Of a stretch of 64,000 bases of DNA, positions 54,130 through 62,860 are shown in pieces. The notes beneath the pieces are model-generated. The model was not told where the DNA came from, searched no databases, and saw only the letters and a program-made list of their open reading frames with translations. The DNA is from Anaeramoeba flamelloides. Lineage: Eukaryota > Metamonada > Anaeramoebidae. The DNA lies in the NCBI GenBank assembly GCA_027625915.1, contig JANTQA010000012.1, positions 186,001 to 250,000 on the forward strand. Direction: 5' to 3'. Each line of letters begins with the position of its first letter. The first letter of the stretch is position 1. Made by a program: the position numbers and the translations under genes.

Positions 54130-55260
54130 GACTGAAAAAGAGTTTATATATAAAAATGGAAGGGTTCAACTTTGATTTTAAAACTCAGTAATTTTACAAA
54201 TTATTTAAACAGGTTATCTTAAGTTATGAATAAAAATAAATCAAAATATTAAGAAATTTTCTATAAAATAAAAAATTTAGATATCATTGAAGATTTGGAC
54301 CATTTTCTATGGAATTGCCAAGCTTTTGGTAATAATTGTAAAATCTGGATATCGGAATTATTAAAAATTATTATATCTAATATATTAAAAAATAATATTT
54401 TTATTAATATTATTACATAAAAAGATTCATCATATTTATTATTCATGGACGATAAACTAATTTTTAATTCTTTAATAAAATTTCTAAATAAAAATTATAG
54501 GAAAACGAGAAATGACGTCAAGTGTCACCGAGTACTGTAGAGTACCCAGGTTATTTTTGATTCTTGTTTTTGTTTGTTAAGTGTTCTAGGTTTTTTTTAC
54601 TTTTTGAAATAAACAGAAAATTTTAATAAATTTTCGGTTTATTTCGAAAAGTAAAAAAACCTAACGAAAATGTATCGGTTTTCTAATCAAAACAAAAATT
54701 AAAAAAAAGAATAATGGCGGGTTTTTTTTGAGTTTTTCTTTATTATTTGTCAAGTTTTCGAGGTTTTTTTGAGGTTTTCTATTTTATTTGTAAAGTGTCC
54801 TAGGTTTTTTTTTACTTTTTGGAATAAACCGAAAATTTATTAAAATTTTCTGTTTATTTCTAAAGTAAAAAAAATCTAACTAAAATCTATTGTTTTTCCA
54901 AATAAATAGAAAACTCAAAAAAACCTAACGAAATTCAATAGTTTTTCTTAATAATCAGAAAACTTAAGAAAAGCTAAAGGGAAGTACAGTAAGGTGCCTT
55001 CAAGTGCCATAGAGTGTCGTAGAGCACCGTCGAGTACCTAGGTTTTCCAGAATTCAAAAGAATTGAGTAAAATCTTTGATTTTTCTCCATTCTTTTAAAT
55101 TATGGAAAACCTAACGGCGGTTTTTTTTATTTTTTGGAATTTAAAAGTAAATTTCAAAAATTTACTTTTTTATTTCTCAAATTAAAAAAAAGCGAATGGC
55201 AAATAAGATGGGTTAATAACTCCTACCTACAATAATAAAAAATTAAAAATAAAAAAAAAT
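54130..55260 (+). pseudogene. LINE-C 3' fragment with the longest hairpin array (H13)
   Basis: A decayed end of LINE-C (KNLDIIEDLDHFLWNCQ, FLNKNYRKTRND) up to about 54510, then a 700-bp array: decamer linker (GTGTCACCGAGTACTGTAGA..), beta (54595-54662), gamma pieces, gamma-beta-gamma nested palindrome (54740-54945), a decamer run (AAGTGCCATAGAGTGTCGTA.., 54996-55035), alpha (55038-55115), a second beta-like hairpin (55125-55195), terminal stem (GATGGGTTAATAACTCCTACC) and CTACAATAATAAAA. It shows the fullest set of modules. Confidence 0.75.
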
Positions 55261-55699
55261 AACTGCTTTATTTGAAAATCAACAGACTACCTATTACCAC
55301 AAATTTATTTTTCAAACAAAATGTTCTTGATCAAATTAAGAAAGTGAAAAAATAACAATAATATATCAAAATATTCTTCTTTCTTTGACTATTTTTTTCA
55401 TTTACAAAATTGAAAGTTTCATGTGCCTTGGTGGTTACACCCCCACCTTTAATAAGAGATTGAATAAAAGACATCATGATCATGAAAAAATTATTATCAA
55501 AAAAAAATCAAACATTTGCTAATTTTTGACTTTTTGATAACTTCACTGATAATAAACACTATTGGTTAATTAAGAATCTTTGATAAAAAAATATTTTTTG
55601 AGATATTTTACAATTAAAGTTGAAAATTCAATTTTCCAGTTCGTTTAAGATTTTTTTCAAATTTAATAGTTAAAAATTTGAATATTTTTTTTTTCACAG
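55261..55699. other. Intron DNA, nothing recognised
   Basis: AT-rich sequence; no coding or repeat assignment. Confidence 0.4.
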
Positions 55700-55703
55700 T
55701 TAA

Positions 55704-56462
55704 GGGATTAGTGTCACCATAGATTTCCCCATAATCAAAGTATATTGTAATTGAATGTAAATGATATTAGTGCACCAGGGCTCAAATAGTTTCTGTGACT
55801 CTCAAAAATCTATTATAAATCTTATTGCACAATAAATTATTACATTTTTTACGAAATGATCACTATTAAAAAAGTTTCATTTTGAAATTATTTTTTTTAA
55901 TTCCTTTTCCAAATCTAAAAAAAGAAACCCAGAATACAGAATTTCAGTATTTAATAATTTAGATTTAGAACTTCCAAAAGTAACTATTTTTATAATTTTT
56001 GAATTTCTAAGATTAACTCAATAATCATCAACATAAAAACCCAAAGAATGATTAGTTTTGTTTTCTTTTGATAAAGGTTCTTGTAGTATCAATATATTTG
56101 CATGATTTGAGAAATAATTTGTCAAAAAAAATTTATTGGTTAATTATTTAATTTTAAAAAAAAAACAAATTTTTTAGCTACTAATCTACATTTCGCCATA
56201 AATTTAAGAAATATGTTTTGTGACTTTGTAGTCTGAATATTGATAATTCAACCTTTAAATTTATGTATGAAATGCAGATTTTATTCTGAAATTGTTGGGA
56301 TTTTTACTAATACATAGATCATTTTTAATTGATGAGATCAACAAATATTATTACTTGACTAATCGTTTTTCTAGAGTAATTTGAACCATGTAACACTAAT
56401 GTGGTTAGGCCCAATAACAACATACTTTGATCCTAGGCTTCTACTTGGTAGACGCTAATCCC
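55704..56462. mobile_element. TTAA-target MITE, complete inverted copy
   Basis: GGGATTAGTGTCACC.. and ..GGTAGACGCTAATCCC with TTAA on each side (55700-55703, 56463-56466); 759 bp long. Inverted relative to 11501-12255 and similar along its whole length. Confidence 0.88.
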
Positions 56463-56589
56463 TTAAGAGGTTATAATCATATATTTTAAAAGCATTTGAA
56501 ATTTATTCATTATCCTTCAAACGTGTATATCAATTATTTTGACGAGTATGGAATTATTTATTTATTTAAATTGAAAAAAATATTTTTTA

Positions 56590-56770
56590 TTTTGATTTTT
56601 CCGTTAGGTTTTTTTTAATTTTTGAAATAAACCATAAATATAGGAAATTTTCAGTTCATTACAAAAAGTAAAAAAAATGGTTTTTAGCTTTTCCAAAATT
56701 CAAAAGAATTGAGTAAAATCTTTGATTTTTCTCTATTCTTTTAAATTCTGGAAAAGCCGGACACTCTCAA
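56590..56770. repeat. Hairpin pair H14 (beta + alpha)
   Basis: CCGTTAGGTTTTTTTTAATT opens a decayed beta hairpin (to about 56680). It is followed by an alpha hairpin AGCTTTTCCAAAATTCAAAA .. TTTTAAATTCTGGAAAAGCC (56687-56758) and GGACACTC. No retroposon body is attached. Confidence 0.65.
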
Positions 56771-56816
56771 TAAATTAATCATAATTTTTTTTTTTTCTCT
56801 ATTTCAGTTTTATTAG

Positions 56817-57053
56817 ATGAGTACAACATTTTCAAAACTATTAGTTATTATCTATCAAAGTAAATATCTCCAAGTTGAATTTTACAAAAATTCATTCTTC
56901 AGTTTATTTGGAATTAATTACCCCGAAAAAAACTCTTTTTTTGAGAGACTAGAGACTTTTAAAAAAGGTTGTTATACTAAAAACAATAAATACAATAGTC
57001 TCATGAATTTAAAGTTCTGGAATTATGATTATATTTTGAATAAACTTTATTAA
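56817..57053 (+). CDS. Short hypothetical ORF, second copy decayed at 6 kb
   Basis: A 78-codon frame: MSTTFSKLLVIIYQSKYLQV, then EFYKNSFFSLFGINYPEKN, FFERLETFKKGCYTKN and ending FWNYDYILNKLY. The degenerate copy at 5985-6330 keeps the same end and stop codon. A pyrimidine tract with CAG (about 56788-56810) precedes it, but a TAG in frame just before the ATG argues against read-in from an upstream exon. No family recognised. It may be a gene remnant carried by a repeat. Antisense in the intron of gene 3. Confidence 0.3.
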   Translation: MSTTFSKLLVIIYQSKYLQVEFYKNSFFSLFGINYPEKNSFFERLETFKKGCYTKNNKYNSLMNLKFWNYDYILNKLY

Positions 57054-57308
57054 TAAAGGTGAAAGGTTAAGGAATGGATTATTTTTGTCTAACTTTTTTT
57101 TTCAATTTTATTTTTTCATGCTAGTGATATAAAAGTAACAAACCTATTTTTCATTTGGGGAAATTGGAACTTTCAAAAATTAAATTCAGAAATTTCTAAA
57201 GGTTTTTCAAAAATTGAGTTTCTTATTTCAAAAACCAAATCGAGATTTTTTTGGATTCTTTCCAACATCTAAAAACAAAGAATTGTGAAAAAAAATAGAA
57301 ATTAATTA

Positions 57309-58178
57309 ACCATTGTGAAAAAATTTGGGTCATTAAAAAAAATTGTTTCAGTCAATAATTTGTTTTCGTTTGTTTAAATAGTAAATATTAGCAAAATGAT
57401 TTTCGATCAAAGTAAAATTTTATGAACAAATCTTACATTTATGAAAAACCAAAGTCATTATCAATAATAATTTTCAAAGGCAATATTAAATCGTTGCATT
57501 TTGAGCTTTTAGAATTACTGTGGAACTCTAAAAATACATAAATTGAATTTTAATTGTAAACTTTACTAAAAATGTTAATTTTTTTTTATTAGATTACATT
57601 CCAAGATCAAGTTAGTAATTGTTTGGGAAGACCAAAAATTAATAACTGTTTTAAATTAAAGTTTGTCTATGGGGATTTTTAGAATTTAAATGGTTTCTGA
57701 AATCTTGGTATTTCGCTATTTTGAAGTTTTGATTGTAAAACATTATTGGAAAACAATCTTTTTCGAAAAAACAGCTGTTTTTGGAAGATTTTAATATTCG
57801 ATTTGGTTTAAAAGGGTATTTAAGATTAACCTTGATAAATTTGCGTTAATTAACAATGTTAAGTATATTATTGAATTAATAGATTGTAATATTTCCTAAT
57901 AAATAGTACTCTTATTTTTAGTAAAGTTTATAATTAAAATTCAATTTATGTATTTTTAGAGTTCCACAGTAATTCTAAAAGCTCAAAATGCAACGATTTA
58001 ATATTGCCTTTGAAAATTATTATTGATAATGACTTTGGTTTTTCATAAATGTAAGATTTGTTCATAAAATTTTACTTTGATCGAAAATCATTTTGCTAAT
58101 ATTTATTATTTAAACAAACGAAGACAAATTTTTGACTGAAACAATTTTTTTTAATTACCCAAATTTTTTTCCAATGGT
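57309..58178. mobile_element. Young DNA element with 265-bp inverted arms (Mutator-like?)
   Basis: Left arm 57309-57573 and right arm 57914-58178 are inverted copies with only about six or seven differences; the 340-bp centre has no ORF. Ends are ACCATTG..CAATGGT. The same intron position in the two other units is empty. Flanking 9-mers AATTAATTA and AATGAATTT are a loose duplication, compatible with Mutator-like elements. No other copy in the window. It lies about 250 nt past the donor of the intact gene. Confidence 0.75.
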
Positions 58179-58428
58179 AATGAATTTTTTTCTTCCCTTT
58201 TTTGATTTTAAATCTCAATCTTGGATCTTATTTTTGAAGTTTGTTGAAATATTGAATATTCTTCTTTTTATTTTTCTTTTTCTCACGTCTATTTCTCCCA
58301 GTTTTTGTTCTCTCGTAAATTGAAAAAAGAAGAAAGAGAAGAACTAGAATATTTTTGTGAAAAAAAAAGAAAAAAAAAGAAATAAAAAAAATTAAAAAAG
58401 AAAATCCAAAATTTAAAAAAAGCTTTAC
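58179..58428 (-). other. Donor-side intron flank of gene 3
   Basis: T-rich on the sense strand directly after GTAAAG; matches 15660-15844 and 38515-38747. Confidence 0.55.
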
Positions 58429-59059
58429 CATCCTCATTAAAACCAAAACCATATAATTTTCCATCAGTTTTTAACATAAGTGCATGACTCGAATGACCAC
58501 TAAATACATTAGCAACATTTTCATGTAATTTTTGGATATCTACATAATCTTCTGTAATTTCTGGATTTCCCAACATGCCATTTTGATTATTACCACATCC
58601 AAACAAAACATTTGTTGTTTTGTTTAAAAAAAATGAACAGTTTCCACTACAAAAGATTTGTTCAATGTTTTTCTTTTTTAAAGGTTCAATTAAAGTTGGT
58701 TTTTTGACATCACGGTCGTTGTTGTAGGGAAAACCAAGTTGTTCGTATTCATTTTGACCCCAACTATAGACCTTGGGCTTTTCTTCATTTGAGAGCGCCA
58801 GGAAATGATAATAGCCAGAAGCAATACTTTTCATTGGTGGTAGGTTTTCAAATGCTTTTAGCTTTTCATGATAATGTTTTTTAGTTGTTTGGTATAGTTT
58901 GCCTTCGGAACTCAAAAAGACAATTTTTTTATCATTATCTACAACATCAACAATCTTTGTAACTTCTTCGGGAAAGGTTTTGATAGGATCCAAGGTTTCG
59001 TATTTTTTTGTTCGTTCAATGTTTATATTGAGATCACCAAGTGACTTAATATTGGACAT
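58429..59059 (-). CDS. RCC1-BTB gene 3, N-terminal exon (intact)
   Basis: Starts MSNIKSLGDLNINIERTKKY and runs open for 210 codons plus one base: TFPEEVTKI, KIVFLSSEGKLYQ, PKVYSWGQNEYEQLGFP, NVLFGCGNNQNGMLG and KLYGFGFNEDG, all RCC1-blade signatures, then donor G|GTAAAG (GT 58428-58427). The open frame past the donor (AFFKF..) is intron. The start is fixed by identity with the two paralogues. It joins in phase to 51837, and the rebuilt blade reads GFNEDG-GELGLG. Intron 6.6 kb. Cytosolic or nuclear; no signal peptide or membrane segment. The target of the propeller is unknown. Confidence 0.92.
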
Positions 59060-59337
59060 TAAAGTTAATCGGAGAAATTATTGTTTTTTTTTTTTGGAAT
59101 CTTATTGGAGATTTGGAATTTGGTTTGGCTATATTGGAATTTGATTTGTTTTGGGTTTTTAGAGAAAAATAAAAAGAAGGAAAAAAATGAAAAAAATTCT
59201 TTGAAGAAAATATGAATAACATTTGTTACAATTCAATTCATTTCTTTTTTTACATTTAACTGTGAAATAATTTGAGAGAACCAATTGGTTTATTATTAGT
59301 CCACATGTTTACTTTTGGTTTCTGTTTTTTTAATTTA
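59060..59337 (-). promoter_or_regulatory. Immediate upstream region of gene 3 (promoter area, motif unknown)
   Basis: The 5' leader on the minus strand is A/C-rich (CCAAACCAAATTCCAAATCT) and differs from the surrounding T-rich DNA; leaders of the other two N exons are similarly purine/C-rich. No TATA or Inr element can be assigned. Confidence 0.3.
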
Positions 59338-59820
59338 CTGTAGTCAAAATAAAGCATGCAAAAGAATTTAATACGTGTTTCCAAATAAAAAGCGTGTTTT
59401 TTTTCTTATATAAGACAGATAATTCAACCTATCAAAGAAACCGGTAATAAACCCTAAATAAATATAGTTCTGGTTTCTTAAAGTTCTATTATTTAAAAAG
59501 AAATTCTAAAAATGAAGGATCAAATGGCAAAATTTATCTCAAAAAATAGAGTATATTTTTAAGAAACTTTTTACAATCAAATCAAAAAAAACAAAAAAAA
59601 TTTAACAAAATTGAGAATATTATTGAAAATTTTCAAATTTACATTAATAATTTAAATTTTACTGAAAATAACCATATCATTACCTACAAAATTGATTTGA
59701 ACTTAGGTATACTATTTGGTAGTAGATTGGATGTTGCCTTGGTACAAGAAGAAAAAAAAGCATGGATAATATTTTGAAACAAGGATTATAGTCTTTGTAT
59801 ACGCATTATTTTGATCACTG
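59338..59820. mobile_element. MITE family F4, copy c
   Basis: CTGTAGTCAAAATAAAGCATG .. CGCATTATTTTGATCACTG with TA at both sides; 483 bp. Uninterrupted version of 36768-37864. Confidence 0.85.
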
Positions 59821-60403
59821 TACTTTGAAAATGTTAACTTTTGATAACTTTTCTGTAAAGCTCACAGAATTTTTATGAAAAGGATAAAAACAAAATACAG
59901 TTTTTTAGAAAATTGAAAAACAAAATCGAAAACAATCAAAATGTAAAATCCAGAAATTTATTGAAATTCAATGAATTTAAGAACTGTGTTTAGCAAATTA
60001 TGAATTTGTATCATTGACACTTTTGTAAACCAATTTTATTTAAATTATGAAGTCAGATTGATCAAACTATTCTCCAATTAGGATCAAAAAATCAAATTAA
60101 ATTTTAATAAACAATTTTCAATTCGAGAAGCAATTTTTAGATATCTCTAAACTGGAACATATTTATCAAGAAAAATGAAAATGAATAATAATCAAAATTT
60201 TCTTGCCTATTAAATGAAGATCATTTCAAAGATTCACAATAAACAACTCTAACTTTTGAAGATTATATTATATATATGATTTTTCACCATTATCTGATTT
60301 GAATTGTTTGATTGCCATATAGAATCAAAACAATTTTACAAAAGAAGAAGTGTGACTTTCTCTTAGTTTTTTGGTCTTTTATATTGATTCTTTTGGTTTT
60401 TTA
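59821..60403. other. Upstream spacer with decayed coding trace
   Basis: The minus strand near 60200-60262 reads LQKLELFIVNL, stop, matching the trace at 17170-17235. Nothing else. Confidence 0.35.
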
Positions 60404-60515
60404 ATAAAATTAAAGTTCCCAACAATGCTTTCAAGCATTATATTTACGAGATTTGATTTTTGAAGAGAACCTCGGGTTACAAATACTCCAAACTTTTGAT
60501 TTATTTTTGTATTAC
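60404..60515 (-). pseudogene. Conserved remnant exon of unrecognised upstream gene (copy 2)
   Basis: Reads CNTKINQKFGVFVTRGSLQK then SNLVNIMLESIVGNFNF and continues IKKPKESI to a stop. It shares INQKFGVFVTR-S and ESxVGNxNF with 17402-17507. It lies about 1.4 kb upstream of the N exon, with MITE F4-c in between. Function unknown. Confidence 0.4.
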
Positions 60516-61109
60516 AATTTTTTTTTTTATTAAAATCGATTTTCTCTAAACATCATTGTTCCGTTCCTTTCAAGTTAAATTTATTTGGTTATGTGATAAA
60601 GTTTTTATTGTGTTTTGTATCTAACAATCCAAATTAAAATTAAATTTGAAAAATTTGTCACTTTTTATATTAAATTAAAACAAATTTTTTTTTTCAAATT
60701 GAATAAATATTTCTTTTTTTATGAGGAATTGAAGGATTTTGAAAAATATCCAATACCAAAAAATTTTCAAGCTTTTTTGAAAATACTGATAAAATCAAAT
60801 ATATTTAATAAAATTTTTAGTTGAATTTTAGATTTTGTAATCTCATATTTTAACTTTTAAAACAACTCAAGAGAAAGAATATGTTTGAAGTACAAGCAAT
60901 TTTATCAAAAGTTTTTTGCCACTTTAAAGAATAAAATGCTTTGTTCAAAGCTGGTGTAAATAATTTTTAAAATGGAAAATGTTGTGAAAATTTTCAAATC
61001 TTTATTTGAATTTAACGTAATAACCAAACCAGAAAACAACAAAGAATAATTCCAAAATTAACATCACTTTTCTCAATTTTTATCTCTTAGATGAAAATAA
61101 TAAACTCTC
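60516..61109. other. Upstream spacer
   Basis: The plus-strand frame at 60615-60824 (..YEELKDFEKYPIPKNFQAFL..) is not open in the related DNA at 17560-17780 and is not called. Confidence 0.35.
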
Positions 61110-61500
61110 TTAACTTATCTCACACATCAAAAATAAATCATCGAAACTTCTTAGTAATGACACAAGGCTTTTCATTTCCATTGAAGAAGAAATTTTCTCA
61201 AAAACTTGTTTTTTTCCCAACCTTCTTTTTTTATATTTAGATTCAAAAGAAATCACAGAAAAGAAAAACATATAAATTTGGTAAAAATATTTAATTTTTG
61301 GCTTCTTCGATCTTATTGAAGTTTTATTTTCGAGAATTACCAACTACAAAACCAGGATAAAAAAACATAATTATTTGAATTTAATTTTCAAATTCTGCCA
61401 TTAAAAATTATTGTCAATAAATAGAGTGATCAAAATAATTTGTTATCAAAGTCTCATTCCCATTTTCAAAATAAAATCAGTTTCTATTTTTTTTCTTCTT
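61110..61500 (-). pseudogene. Distal upstream remnant (copy 3)
   Basis: 61343-61110 reads SIRSKKPKIKYFYQIYMFFF to MKSLVSLLRSFDDLFLMCEI; upstream ETDFILKMG parallels STDFILKNG of copy 2. Frames are broken between the parts. Same relative position (about 2.1 kb upstream of the N exon) as the other two copies. Confidence 0.35.
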
Positions 61501-62265
61501 GTTTTAGGTATCACCCAATTTGATAACCAATTGCTAGCCTAAGTTCAAAAAAAATTATGAAAAAAGAAGGAAGGTAAAATTCTTGATATCCTTAATCATT
61601 ATAAGTACATTTTTAATCAATATTAAATTAAGAATTAAATTCGTCGAAAAGTTTTATGTAATTTTATCAATTTTTTAAGATATTTTGTTACATAGATAAA
61701 TTAACCTAACTTTAATTTTTGAAATATAAATTATTCAATTCGATCTTTCCTTTTTACAAATTAACTTTTTAATATTAAAACTTAGTACCATCTTTACTTA
61801 TTGCTTATTGTTGGTTTCTTGAATAGATTAATGTATAGGACTTCTATGAAGATAAAAAAAAACAATTTTTATTTTGAAACACATGATCAAAATACCATGT
61901 AAGTATTATTTTGACAATAGTAGAACACCACAATTTCCAATTTTCTGTGAATCATTCACATTTTTTTACACAAAAATAAATAAAAAAATCTCTGAAATTA
62001 ATAAGTTAAAAAAAGATTTTAGTGTAATTTCCAAGAGTATAATATTATATGGAAAATAATTATTTATATTTATTTTAATATTGAAATTGACTGCATAATG
62101 AAATTTATTTTCTGTAAAAAATTCCGAAAATCTGTAATAATTTGCCCTGTGTGGATCATAAAATAACTAAATTGTGAAAATATTGTGATCAATTTTTATA
62201 TTTTTAGAAAATAGATTTTGCTTACAGAGTCTATTACAAGCAATATAAACCCGATTCCAAATTCT
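61501..62265. other. Unit flank shared with 22960-23440
   Basis: Includes an eroded F4 MITE end (61880-61920) also present at 23100-23150, so that insertion predates the duplication. No gene. Confidence 0.45.
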
Positions 62266-62860
62266 GTGACTGACCTGAAATAATAAATTGAACAAAAAAA
62301 AAATTATCCTTTAGTATCCCATAACAATTAATAACTAAATCTGTTTTTTAATTTACTTTTTATTCATTCTAAATGTATAAAAAAGCGATATTTTAAAAAT
62401 TAAAAAAAAAAATAAAATCAAAAACTAAAAAAAAGTGAGTCACAATTTTTGAAATGAGTATTACGGCTTTTTTATTACTGAACTGTCACTGAAAAAAGTT
62501 TTGAACAAGATTTTTTTATGAATAATTAAATACATTTTCAAAGACATTACATAGTCACAATTTTCATAGTGATTATTGGTCTTTTCGAAGATCTCTTTTT
62601 TTTTTTTCCACAGGAGCTTTTTAAAAAAAAAAGAAAAAGAAAAAATTTTCAAAAAAAAAAAGAAATCAAAAAAAATTTTTCAAAAAAAAAGAACAAGAAA
62701 AAGAAAAATATAAATTGAAAAAAATAAAACTAAAATTTGCAAAATTAGAGAAAATATTTCTCATCCAAATATTTGTAATTATTTTTTTGAGAAGAATACT
62801 GGAATATACCCTCCAAAACAACTCCCATTAACATTATAAAGAGTCAAAATCTTTGAAAAA
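62266..62860. mobile_element. Element E5, inverted copy
   Basis: Matches 37080-37650 inverted, including ACTGGAATATACCCTCCAAA, the A-rich interior and GTGAGTCACAATTTTTGAAA. Terminal structure is less clear than in the nested copy. Confidence 0.5.
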
